A stretch of DNA of 64,000 bases from Caenorhabditis elegans (lineage: Eukaryota > Nematoda > Chromadorea > Rhabditida > Rhabditidae): assembly GCF_000002985.6 (NCBI RefSeq), contig NC_003283.11, forward strand, positions 248,001 to 312,000, written 5' to 3'. A model generated the notes under the pieces. That model searched no databases, was not told the DNA's origin, and was given only the letters and a program-made list of their open reading frames with translations. Positions within the stretch are counted from its first letter, which is position 1, and the number at the start of each line of letters is the position of its first letter. The translations under genes and the position numbers were made by a program. Shown piece after piece: positions 45,433 through 56,696 of the stretch.

Positions 45433-45699
45433 TTAAACCTGATCTTTCAATTTCCGCAACATTTTTCGATTTTCCTTGGCATTACCGGAAATTGCTGGGT
45501 TTCCACACCCCAATACAATGACGAGTAAGAACGTAAGTAAAAAAGTAAAGGAAAAGTTGCTCGTCAAATTTGATGCATTGCACATTTTCCGGATAAACAT
45601 GGTGTTGGTCAATATCGAGAAAGTACACGGAACATAATTCAAATTTCCGGCTTGTCTAGTCCATTGGTAAGAATTCTGAGAGTTGAGAGCATGTTCCAT
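45433..45699 (-). CDS. Candidate secreted or membrane peptide ORF
   Basis: 88 codons from ATG 45699; internal ATGs at the start of MFIRKMCNASN and at MCNASN are alternatives. From the latter, a hydrophobic signal (FTFLLTFLLVIVLGCG) is followed by a basic mature part (KENRKMLRKLKDQ). The frame ends GTTTAA, and CAG|GTTTAA could also be a splice donor, making this a first exon. No family recognised. Confidence 0.35.
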   Translation of the reverse strand: MEHALNSQNSYQWTRQAGNLNYVPCTFSILTNTMFIRKMCNASNLTSNFSFTFLLTFLLVIVLGCGNPAISGNAKENRKMLRKLKDQV

Positions 45700-46825
45700 A
45701 CATCAAAAAAAAACATGTGGCACGATGAGTTTTTATAGGGGCTCTCTGAAAACAACACTGAACATTTTTTCGAAAATAACAAAACTGCGCGGCGTGTTTG
45801 CACAGATTTCATAAAGTTTGGCCTAACACCACACAGTTTTATTATTTTCAGTGTAAGCAAACTTAAAGTGCTAGCCAATGCGTCAAAACAGAACAATCGT
45901 TAATTTTGCAGTGGCGCCAAGAAAAAGAGGCGGAGCGTCGTTTTACAATTCTGCGGCGCGCCTATGCTACCTGTGAACAACTCGGAAAAGTTGCCAGGCA
46001 GACCTAAGGCAACCAAAAAAAAAAGACTGAGGCACAAAGGCATGTAAGCACGTAGCCGGGCAGCAAAGTAGGTAGTCGTGTAGGTAGGCATGCAAGTAGA
46101 TATCTGTGCCAACATTCTTGCATGCCTACATGTCTACATGCCTATATGCGTACATGTTTACATGCCTTCATTCTTACATTCCTTCTCGCCTGTATGCCTA
46201 TATGCCTAGTTCAATTTTTACAGAGTCACATAGCAAGGAAAAAATCGATAATTTTGAAATCGTAGAAAATGCAAATTCGCTTCATCGAGCACGGCTCTAG
46301 AAGTATGGTTTAACGATCAATGAGCAATATTTCAAATTCAAAATCTGTTGGTCACTGAACTGAAAGCGAATGTTTTTGACACTTTTTTTCTTTTATTAAA
46401 AAACATGTGTCTAGATAATAAGTTTATTCTGATCATTTTTGTTTTTCATTTGGACAAGGAAAGTGTTTCGAAGAGTAAACTCGGGGAAAAACAGATACCG
46501 GAAAAATAAAAAAGTGCAGACCAGAAATCGACCAGGGAAAAAAGAAAAAAGACGAAAAATGTACCTTGTCACTGACGGCGCAAACCCCCTAAAAATATGT
46601 ATAACATAATAATCGGAGAGCCCGCGCCGCCGAGCCAAGAAGAAGTAGAAGAAGGAAGAAACCAACTTTGTGACGCAAATTTCTTGGGTTGGAGCCGCTG
46701 AGCAAAGACATTGGGGGTGAAACGTGTTCCTTGTTATGGAAATCAGCCGGAAAATTGAATTTTTGGGGAGGGGAGGCTAGGGCGGATTTGATTCACAGGT
46801 TTCAGAAAATAAAAATGTTGCCAGC

Positions 46826-47066
46826 CCACGGTGTTCTGGCCTTTCTCAGTGAATTTTCGCGCTCCATTGACAATCGCCTGCCGGACAACGCGTGGAAAAA
46901 TGTCGTGTACTCCACACGGGCAAATACATCAATTTTACAACTAAAAGCGAGCCGCGACGCGACACGCAACGCGCCGTAAATCTACACAAAATCTCTCCGA
47001 CCCAAAATGGCCTAGTTCGGCAAATTCTGCCATTTCGATTTATGAGGGAAGCCAGAATTCCGTGCC
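46826..47066. repeat. Dispersed repeat, partner of the 54.3-kb foldback
   Basis: Shares long blocks with 54256-54692, including CGCCTGCCGGACAACGCGTGG, GTGTACTCCACACGG and CAACGCGCCGTAAATCTAC. Here it is a single, non-palindromic copy, with GGGAAGCCAGAATTCCGTG at its right end. Confidence 0.75.
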
Positions 47067-49948
47067 TGCCTGCTTGCCTTCTAGGCGTTCCACTCCAGAC
47101 AGACAAATACTGCCAGACTGTTTGAACCAAGAAATGCAAAAATATATCAGGCAGGCATATATGTCGGTAAAATTTCGATAGGCATGTATGGCAGTTGCAA
47201 AGGTTTCAGAAAGTCAATCTTATGCCTGCCTGCCTTCTAGCGGGCGCCAAACACCGGAGCTGGCATCAGAATGCAGAAAATGCGCAGGCAGGCAAGCATT
47301 AGGCAGGCATGTAGGCATGCAGGTAGTGTCCCCAAAAAAAACAGTTTTTTTAAAGTTTTTTTGTTGTCGGCTACGTCAACAAAAATTAATCACAGAATTA
47401 CGTTAAAGTAAAATGGAAAACAAAAAAAATAATCAACGTTAATTTTAGATATTTTCAGATCTTTTAAGTCTAAGGCTTAACTAGTCGCACTTTTCTATAA
47501 GAAGATAATTGTCTAGAAATGGCTTTTCGGCGGCTTTAGAAAAGCAAAACAAAAGGTCCATATTTCGTTTCTTTTCTAGATGCACCGGATTTTTTAAAAG
47601 AACTTCCTGTTTACGAGCACCGAAAAAAACAGGGCAGCTCTGAACTTTTGACCTTTTCAAAAAATAAGTTAATAGACAAAGATCCGTTTTCTGATTTAAT
47701 AAAGTAGCCAAGACCTACCACATCTCCTGTTCGAATTCTCAATTTTGGCAACAAGAACTCCTCGAGAAGAGAGTCAAAAGCCGCCAAAAAAACCAAAAAA
47801 AAAATCTCAGAAAAAAGGAGACAAGTGTCAAAACGTTTGAGTATGCAAAACGAATAGTGTTACATGAAAACAAAGAAAAAAAATGTTGTGGTCGTGGAAT
47901 TTTTTCTTTTTTGGGAGCTCCAAACCTCTACCACAAAAAATTTTTATTGGCGGCGGTGGTGGACGAGAGCATCATGTGCTGCTGCTGCTCCCCGGGAAAA
48001 CTCTCACTTTTCCCCCAAACACCCGCCGAAAATGGTCCCCGGAGACGGCGGCGGGAAACGATGATCGCTCAAAATATGCTGTGCATTTGTGTGTCAAAAT
48101 GAGAATGAGAGTTGTGCGCCGCTCGGACAAAATTTTCGGATCCATCAGGGGCCCCTGAACTCGGAGATTTTAGATGTTTCTCACCCATACCCTTTAAATT
48201 TGAGAATTTTCCAAGGGGGGGGGGGGGTTTTCTGAAGAGAAAAATCTAGGCTTCAATTGTGCTTGGACATTTTTTTGGTACCTTAGGGTTCCTACCTACT
48301 TTTCTGCCTACCTACCTGGCTACCTACCTACCTGCTGAACAATTACCTTCCTGCCTGCATGCCTACATATCCTACCTATCTATTTTCCTGCCAACCTATG
48401 TCCCTACGTGCCTACTTACCTACTTATCTGCCTACCTGGGTACGTGCAAGAACATGCCTACCTACCTTCACGCCTACCTATCTACTTGCCTACCTAACTG
48501 CCTTCTTGCTAAACGTGCTTGGCTAATTGTGGATGGAAAAAAACAACAACGACGTAAAAAGAAAGGTAATTAGAAAATGGATGAAAAAAACTGAAAGATG
48601 GTGGGGGGGGGGCTTAGCACAGACATAGCGGGGGGGAGGACAATGACTTGTGAATTCAGAAATTCTAGATGCATTAGTGATGATGATGACCTCATCAGAA
48701 TGAAAGAAGATGATACAGAAACTCAGAAATCAGAATTTCATAGAAAAGCGTCTGGATTTTTTTTGCGGGGCTCGGGTTACTGTAGGTTATTGCTCGTCAA
48801 ATATGATGCCAGGATTTTTTTCCAATTTCGCAAAAAAAAATTGGCGTTTTTCGGCTAAATCATTGATTTTCAGGTCAATTTTTAGAGTTTCAGAAAATTT
48901 AGAAAAAGATTGGCAGGCATGCAACAGGCGCGCCTATGTACCTACTGACTTCTGTTATTTTTGACCCAAAATACAGGTCATGAAACGAAACGGTTTTGTA
49001 TAGTTTTTTTTTAAATAAAAATATATTTAATCACTTAAAAAATATGAATAAAACAATAAAATCGAGTTTGAAACTACAGCACTCTTTAAAGGCGCGTACC
49101 TGTTTAAATCAAATAAAAATTGAAGTGCTCGCGGCGAGACCCAATAAAAGGGTAAATTTTGGGAACTATAACATTGCAAAAAAGTATGAAACATCTGATC
49201 TTTGCCACTTTTCATTTTCAATGAGTTCTGAGAAGAAGAACCATGAAACAGAGAAGAAAAAATTTTGGAGGAGCACACTCTAAAACGGAGCAAAGGCGTC
49301 TGGGACAGCGAATCGAAAATGAGCCCATTCGCATTCTGAAGACGTCAAAATGGCATCACCCCGGGCATCGGAATGTGTCTCTCTTTTTTTGCGGTGTTTC
49401 TTTTGAAAAACTGATATACACAATAAATATGGGATTTATGAGCGCGGTTTTTATAAAACATGACTATGTTCCAATATATTGTGGGGAATATAAACTAGCA
49501 TAAGAATTCGTGCAAAACTCGGGAATATACTCGGAAACAAAAAGTTCCGGGAAAAGTGATAATTAGCTCAATCCTCCTTGTTTTCAGGCCAATCTTTGTT
49601 CAACGTGCTTTGTTTCCGATAGTTTTATAGATTTTTATTTTATTTGTAGCTATATATATTTTTCAAAGTGTGTTTCATGATAAATTAATTTTATATAAAA
49701 TTAATTAATTAATTAATCAATATTTCCAAAGTTTTGCGCGTCGTAATAAATGCTTTGTACGCAAAGTACGCAAACACCGATGTGTACCGTATTCTTGTTT
49801 ATAAATGAAATTAAATAATTTTTCCGCGAAAAAAATTATTTATATTTCGCGTTTTTAAGTTCAATTTTTGCACTTTTCCCATTCAAAAAAATGAAATAAA
49901 TTTTATTTCTTAAATTCGTATTACTTATCCAATTAAAATATTTTCCAG
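47067..49948. other. Intergenic region with simple repeats and G-tracts
   Basis: Holds GGCAGGCA-type blocks (47215-47330), a CCTACCTACCTG microsatellite (48290-48500), 13-G and 10-G runs (48215, 48603), and a GC-rich block with CCGCCG/GGCGGC pieces (47940-48150). Minus-strand frames at 47481-47796 are open but without support. The right end should carry the promoter of the next gene. Confidence 0.5.
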
Positions 49949-51836
49949 ATGTCAGGCCTCGTCGATTACCAAAGCATGGCCCGAAAAGCGTACGAAAAGC
50001 TCCAAGAATTGGGAATCAGCCGACACGTCACCCCACTCTTCGCTGAAAATGTCACTGTTCCGATCCCGGGAGTCGTGTTCTTGGATTGTGTTGTCAATGA
50101 CATGACATTAATCTCCCGGATCGCGGGTCTCGTCGCGCGGGCCGCATTCCACATCAAAAATGAATCCCCCCAGCACGGATTGATCGAAGTTGGAGCTCCA
50201 TATAATCTGTATGTCAGATTACAGGCTTCCGGGCTATTTGAAAATGAAAAATTCTCAATTTTCTGTCCGTGAATTATAAAAAAATTCCATAAATTGTCAA
50301 AAAACCCAAATATTTTAGCCAAAATTCGAGTTTTTTATCATCAGAATATTAAATATTTCCAGAGTCGACAACATCTCCTATCCGGGTCTGATCAGATTCT
50401 GCGGGAAAGTTCGTAATAATCTCGGGAACAACTACAACATCCAATGCGACATCTTCCAAATGTGCCAGTTCGGCGCTCGCTCGTTGGGCTCCGTTCACAA
50501 CACCATCACCGTCACCGTCGCAGCTGCTGCACCGATTCCGAATCTCGTTCCACGTGGCATCTTGGCTCCACCACCACCACCGCCGCCGCTGCCGCTTCCT
50601 CCAGTGCGCCGCCGTGCGCCGAAAGTCCTGAACCTGCAAAAATTCATCGATGCCTATCAGCCTGTCCAGTCGACTGGATATCCGATTGGCACACCAGCAG
50701 CTGCTGCAGCAGTCGAAAAGGAATCTGCTGCTCCTGTTGTCCCCGAGAATGCTGAGAAAGAAGTTGCACCAAAAATCGCTCAAAAATTGGAATTGTGCGG
50801 AACTCCATGCAAAATCAAGGCGGAACCCGAGGACGAGGACATTATCATTCTGAAGCATATTGCACCGAATACCGATGGTGGTGTAAAACGTGTCGGAAGT
50901 AGAAATAAGATTGGAAAGCGATCCCAGAAGCTCAAAACTCGTTAGTTCATGTTTTTCACGAGTTCCTGGGATATCTTGAAATAGCAGAGTTTCAGCGAGG
51001 GAGTTCACGGCCTCCTGGAGTGTTCATAATTATTAGAGCGCGCTCGCGCGGCACCTCACGAACTCCAGAATTTTCGCGAATTCGTTTCGCGCGGACAGCA
51101 GTTTTTTGCTATTTTTGGCTTCTATAGGAAATATTTTTGATTTTTTGTTTTATAATATTTTTGAGAGGCATCATCCGAATTGAAAATGTGTAAAATTATG
51201 AAATTTGGCCAAAAACTGAAAGTTTTACAGAAGGAAGCCACTACAGTTTTTAAAAAAATGTATCAGGATCGTCAGTTTTGCGATTTATGCGTCGTAAAAT
51301 ATGTCATTTTGTAGAGAATTAAAAGTTTCATAAGAATTTTCGGTTGAAATTTTAAAATTGTTTTTATTAAAAACTTAAAAATTGAAGAAATAAGATTTTA
51401 ACGTAAAATTGTTGATTTTTTGAATATTTTTTATTAGAAATTAAATAATTCAAATTTCAATCGAAAATTCTTATGAAACTTTTAATTCTCTACAAAATGA
51501 CATATTTTACGACGCATAAATCGCAAAACTGGCGATCCTGATACATTTTTTTTAAAACGGTAGTGGCTTCCTTCTGTAAAACTTTCAGTTTTCGGGCAAA
51601 TTTCATAATTTTAAACATTTTCAATTCGGATGATGCTTTTCAAGGATATTATAAAACAAAAAATCAAAAATATTTCCTATAGAAGCAAACTGCTGTCCCC
51701 GCGGAACGAATTCTAGAGTTCGTGAGGTGCCGCGCGAGCGCGATCTAATGATTATGAACACTCCAGGAGGCCGTGTATGAGGGACTTTGAACCCCCGTTT
51801 CTCAGCCAAAAATGTGTTATTTCAGGTCGACTCTGA
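49949..51836 (+). CDS. Unrecognised 282-residue protein with Pro-rich and SUMO-type motifs
   Basis: Exons 49949-50208, 50363-50940 and 51826-51836. The ATG directly follows TTTTCCAG, a trans-splice type acceptor. I do not recognise the family. Residues 1-145 are a compact, mixed helix-strand region (LVDYQSMARKAYEKLQELG; YPGLIRFCGKVRNNLGNNYN) with several cysteines. A run of Pro (PPPPPPPLPLPP) and RRR follow, then an Ala/Glu-rich linker. Near the C-terminus, IKAEPEDED fits a negatively charged SUMO-attachment consensus and is followed by IIIL, resembling a SUMO-interacting motif; the tail is basic. If intron 2 is retained the protein ends two codons earlier. Nuclear localisation is an inference from the basic clusters and the SUMO-type site. 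Confidence 0.85.
51006..51775. repeat. 770-bp foldback occupying the last intron
   Basis: Left end CACGGCCTCCTGGAGTGTTC, right end its complement. Arms of about 350 bp pair around a centre near 51390 (for example TTTTAATTCTCTACAAAATG against its complement). It fills nearly all of the intron 50941-51825. Confidence 0.9.
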
Positions 51837-51985
51837 GCTCTTCACCGTTCAAATTTGTATGCCACTATGTACTGTTCAATGAATTCCCACCGGTTATGAT
51901 ACTCTCTTTAATTATTTGAATTTCGCCTTGAATATTATAAAACTGAAAATAGTTATGTCAATTATTAGTGTTCAAATAGTTTTTC

Positions 51986-51991
51986 AATAAA
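51986..51991 (+). terminator. Poly(A) signal AATAAA
   Basis: About 150 nt past the stop at 51836. Its position supports the third exon in the gene model. Confidence 0.6.
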
Positions 51992-52357
51992 TGCATGTGT
52001 TTTCCAAATTTTAATTTTTTTTTCTTGAAGCACCATTTACTGACCGTATTAGAAATTTGAAATTTTACAAAGTATACAATCGATGAAAAGATAGAATGCT
52101 GGCAATATGATAAATGGAAACTGAAAATTTGGGAATCAGGTCTCGACACGACCGAATTTTTTTTCGGATACTGTACCTGTGACCATTTGGTCGTGTCGTG
52201 ACCGTACTTTGGGCCAAAAATCGATAAATACAGGCCAATAATTTAGAATTTGGGAATGATATGGACAAAAAGTGACTGGGAAGTTAATAAATAGGTTATC
52301 ACAATAATATTTAATGCTTGAAAATGACGTAGGAAAAATTCTGGCAATGTGGCGTTG

Positions 52358-55300
52358 TTATGACTTGTTGAAGAATGACTTGAGCTGAAAAAAAATTTAT
52401 TTTAAAAAAAACATTTTTTAAATGATTTTTTTAACTCAACAAAAAATTCAAAAAAGAAAAACGTACACTTCCCCGACTTTTGCTAGTTTCCTTATCCTTT
52501 TCACGATCTTTTACAAGAGTTGCAAGATGCTCTGAGAGGTCTCCGAGCTGCGATTCATACCCCCTTCTGACACTTTCCAGCTCATCTTCCAGTCGGTGAT
52601 TCTGTTTGGAAACCGATTCGAGTTCGTCGAGCACTTGTTTTAGGTGCTCTTCGGAAGCCAGCTCGTGGCGGAGCAGTATTTCGAACTGTAAAATAAATTA
52701 AAAAAGGAGAAAAAATTTTTTTCTTCGAAAATTCGATTTCAATTAAAACTGTAAATTAAGATCTGATTTTTTTTAATTTTAAAATTATAATTTTAATTTC
52801 AAAAAAAATTGCCAAAAATGTTTTTTTTTAAATTTCGGCGGTAAATTCATAATTAGATTTTTTAATTAAAAAAAAGTAAGAAATTTTGATTTTAAAATTT
52901 CTTAATTTTGGCACAAAATTCAACATTTTCAAAATAATTTTTTTTTAAATCTAATTTTTATTTTAAAAATAGTTGGTGGAAATTCAAAATTTGAGTTAAA
53001 AATCGAAAATTCAAAAAAAAAATCACGGAAAAAAAATTAGGAAAAAATTCAGATTTTTAGTTATTTTTTTCTAATTTGATAATAAATTTAAAAATTTAAT
53101 CTTAAATTTTATTCCTTAAATTTTAAAATATGAAAAAAAAAATCAAAAATTAATTTTTTTTTCCAAATTTTTGTGATATTGAAATTTTTTTAAAGTTCGA
53201 TTTTTTAAATTTTTCGGAAAAAATGGTGGAAATTCCAAACTTTAATTTTTCAAAAAACTTCCAATTGTATATACCTCAATCTCATAAAACCTAAGCGCCT
53301 TCTCCGCTCTCTGAACCCTCTGAAGCCAATCATCACGTCGTTCCATTCCGATCGACCAGATTTGATCCATATCAGGTGCTGGAGCATCTAGTTGAGCATC
53401 TGCCATGGCAATCTCAAGCTTCCGTTTAACCAGCGAGTTGTCCACGAAAAGCCGATCACGCTCTTTTTGGAGCTCCTCATTCCTGGATTCGAGGAGGTGA
53501 AGCTCTGATTTCAGATGATCATGGGTTTTCGGGGCTTCTTCTACAACTTCTGGAACAGTTTTGGGCTCCTCTGGAAGCTCGGGAGCATCTTTGAAATCCT
53601 CTTCTTCGTCTTCTTCATCGAAAAATGGGTTATTCGACGGCTCCTCGACCTTTCCCGGTACTTTTTCATGCTCTGGGGGTTCTGGAGAGGCCTGAAGCTC
53701 CATCAAATGTGTCCTGCGAGCTCTTGCAGCCAACTTGCTAGTTTCCTGGGACATTATCTGAAGAGCAGCTTCTAGCGCCGATCCTACACATCGCATCCGT
53801 CGGGTAGTAGTTGGAAGGCGCGATTCGAATACCCAACGCTTCTGGAAACAGTCTAGAATTTCCGTGGTGCTGGAATCCAGCTCATCCAGGGATTTCAGCA
53901 GAATTTCAAGCTCAGAAGCCTCTAGGCCTTCCGTAACTCGCGTGAAGACATCAAACATCCTGAGCATCAGCGCCTCCCATTGATTGTTCAGCTTTGACAA
54001 CGGAGCAGTGCACCATGTCACTCGATTCTCCTCGCCAGTCATTTGCCGCACCAGATCGGTGAGCATTTGGTGACAATGCTGGGAGATCAGACGACATTTT
54101 GAGGTGATCTGCGGAATCTGCTGGTCCGGTTCGAAAATCGAGTTGGCGAGGACGGTGTCCGTGATTTCGATGAGATTCGAGAAGAGGCGAGCCGTTTGAG
54201 CGTATTCCGAAGAGAGCTGAAAACACAAAAAAACGGGTTTGGTGGAAAATTTGGCGAAATTCAACACGGGGTTCTGGCCTTCCTCATTGAATTTTTCGCG
54301 CTCCATTGACAATCGCCTGCCGGACAACGCGTGGGAAAGTCACCACGGAATTCTGGCTTTCCTCATAAATTGAAATGGCAGAGTTTGCCGAACTAGGCTA
54401 TTTTGGGTCTGAGAGATTTTGTGTAGATTTACGGCGCGTTGCGTGTCGCGTCGCGGCTCGTTTTTAGTTGTAAAACTGATGTATTTGTCCGTGTGGAGTA
54501 CACGACACTTTTCCACGCGTTGTCCGGCAGGCGATATGAGTCGTGTACTCCACACGGACAAATACATTTAGTTTAACAACTAAAATTGAGCCGCGATGCG
54601 ACACGCAACGCGCCGTAAATCTACCCGAGATATGGCCTAGTTCGGAAAACTCTTCCATTTCAATTTATGATGAGGGAAGCCAGAAATCCGTGACTCAAAA
54701 ACGCGATAATTTTGGGTCTCGGCGCGCAAAATCGTATTTTTCAATGGAAAATGTGTTTTCATTGAAAACTGATGTTCTCTCGTTTCTCAGAATACAAAAC
54801 ATCGTGCCGAGACCCATCTGAATAAATCCGTGCGCCTTCCAAGTTCGCGCCAATGCCAAGTGAGAATGCTCCGCCTCTAAACGTTGGGTCTCGTTAGGTA
54901 TTGGCGGCAAACTGTAAGATCAAAGGTTTTGCAAATTTCCAAGCATTTTTCGTCGTTGCATAATTTCAACCAAAAACCCCTTACAACAATAGAAACTACA
55001 AAAAAAATTGGGCAAAAACACTGGCAAACGTTTAAATTTCCGGTTTTACCGTCAATACCTAACGAGACCCAACGATTAGAGGCGGAGCATTTTCACTTGG
55101 CATTGGAGTGCGATTGCACACCGATGATAATAACCTTTTCAACATGGGGCGGCAGCCGTTCCATTGTCACATCATACGGATAGATTTCACATCGTTGCTG
55201 TAGCAAGTTGAACACGTTGGTGAGCGCCGAAAATGTTCCACGGGCCGCCTCGGCGACCATAATCCGGGCCTCCTCCTGAGACTCTGGCGGCTCCGGGCTC

Positions 55301-56696
55301 GAAATCACAAGCTCCTCTTTTTTCTCCTCAATCTTCTCCAGCTCATCTTCCAGGGGTTTCGTCGCCACCGCCGCCGCTTTCGTGCGCATCCGCATTCGCT
55401 TCACCTCGTCCTCCAATTTTCGCATCTCTTTCGCCAACTTTTCCGACATTTCAGCCATCTCCACAGCGTGTTGGCGTTCGTTTTCGGCGAGTTCGCCGAC
55501 CAGACGCTCATTTTGCGCAAGCTTCAGGCGGAGCTCCTGCTCGAGAAGATCGATTCGGGCTGCGGCGGCAGCAGCAGAGTCCGATTGAGTGGGCGTCGTG
55601 GATTTTTTAGAAGAATGAGATTTTGAGGCGGCGGGAGTTGTCGGCGGCTCGAATTGGAAATTCTCAACTCTCCGCACGAGCTGGTCATTTCGAAATGTGA
55701 GCGACTCGTTTTCGGCCTGAATTCGTCGAATCACAGCTTCCTTCGATTTGAGCTCCTCCGTCAGTTTGTCGACTTTGCCCCGTTCCTCGATCACACCCTC
55801 TCGGAGAACTTTTGCCTGAGCGCGGAGCTGAAAATTAATTTATTTTAGATTTTCAATTTTTTTTTGTTGTGAAAATTGAAAAATAAATTTTTTTAGATAG
55901 TTTTCCAAATTTTTAAAATTAAAAAAAAACCATTTTTTTCGATTTTTAAATTTTAAAGAATCAAATTTTTCTATTTTTTACGTTTCGCGATTTTTTGAAA
56001 ATCGAAAAATCAATTTTGTTTTTTAAGCGAAAAAACGAACATTTTTCGGGTTTTTCGATTTTGTGAAAATCTCGAATAAAATTATTTTGAACTCGAAAAA
56101 TCAAATCTCTTCGCTTTTTATTTAGTTTTTAAAAACCGAAACAATTTTTTTCGATTTAAAAAAAAACTAATTTCTTCGTTTTACAGTTTAAAAAATTGAA
56201 AAATCAATTTTTTTTTGTTTTTAAATTTAAACTAGTCAAAACTTTTGTTTTTTTACACAAAAACGATTTTCTGAAAATCCCGAATAAAATTTTTTTAAAC
56301 TCAAAAAATCGCTTATTTTAATTTTTAAAAATCGAAAATTATTGTTTTCTTTATTTGATTTTTTTTAAACAAAAAAAATTGCGTTTTTCAATAAAAAACA
56401 ATTGTTTTTCGATTTTTTTCGTTTTCCAATTAGAAAAATCAAATTTTTACTGTTTTCAGACTGAAAAAATCGGTTTTTTTTTTTCGATTTTAAAAAATCA
56501 TTTTTTTTTTCGTTTTCTTTATTTTAAAAAAATCAAAATTTTAATTTTTTGAAATTTAATTTTTTTTTTTGGTTATTCGATTTTTAATAATCAAAAAAAA
56601 AAAAAATTTTCTCGTCCGCACCTTCGTATACTCCTGAGCCAATCGCTGATATCGAACATTTGCATCCGAGCTGAGAGACACCGATGATACTGACAT
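52358..56696 (-). CDS. PPP1R21 (KLRAQ-domain) coiled-coil protein homologue
   Basis: Exons 56696-56622, 55827-55135, 54216-53275, 52685-52467, 52384-52358; all phase 0; 651 residues. The N-terminus reads NVRYQRLAQEYTK then LRAQAKVLREGV, so the KLRAQ motif straddles the first splice junction. SLTFRNDQLVRRVE follows, as in PPP1R21. The protein is coiled coil over about 10-200, with a helical middle region (AQTARLFSNLIEITDTVLA), an acidic spacer (FFDEEDEEEDF) and further coiled coils to the end. Mammalian PPP1R21 is a subunit of the Rab5-binding FERRY complex on early endosomes and was first listed as a protein phosphatase 1 partner. Assignment rests on the KLRAQ region and architecture. Introns 1 and 2 are long and repeat-filled. 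Confidence 0.9.
54256..54692. repeat. Foldback element (arms about 150 bp) with attached partial copy
   Basis: 54344-54692 is palindromic: CACGGAATTCTGGCTTTCCT at the left, its degenerate complement ending CCGTG at 54692, centre near 54525. The preceding 54256-54335 repeats the unit start and CGCCTGCCGGACAACGCGTGG in the other orientation, so the copy is compound. It lies in intron 2 of the PPP1R21-like gene. Confidence 0.85.
54850..55106. repeat. 257-bp foldback next to a PPP1R21-like exon
   Basis: Arms of about 54 bp, CCAATGCCAAGTGAGAATGC against GCATTTTCACTTGGCATTGG, with GGGTCTCGTTAGGTATT at the inner ends. It ends only 28 bp from the donor of the exon 55135-55827. Confidence 0.85.

Noticed and set aside
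47481..47796. Two overlapping minus ORFs (MATLLNQKTD, MVFLAAFDSLL)
   Set aside because: Overlap in different frames, no splice sites that join them to anything.
53515..55848. Plus-strand ORFs over the PPP1R21-like exons
   Set aside because: Antisense shadows of well-supported minus-strand exons.
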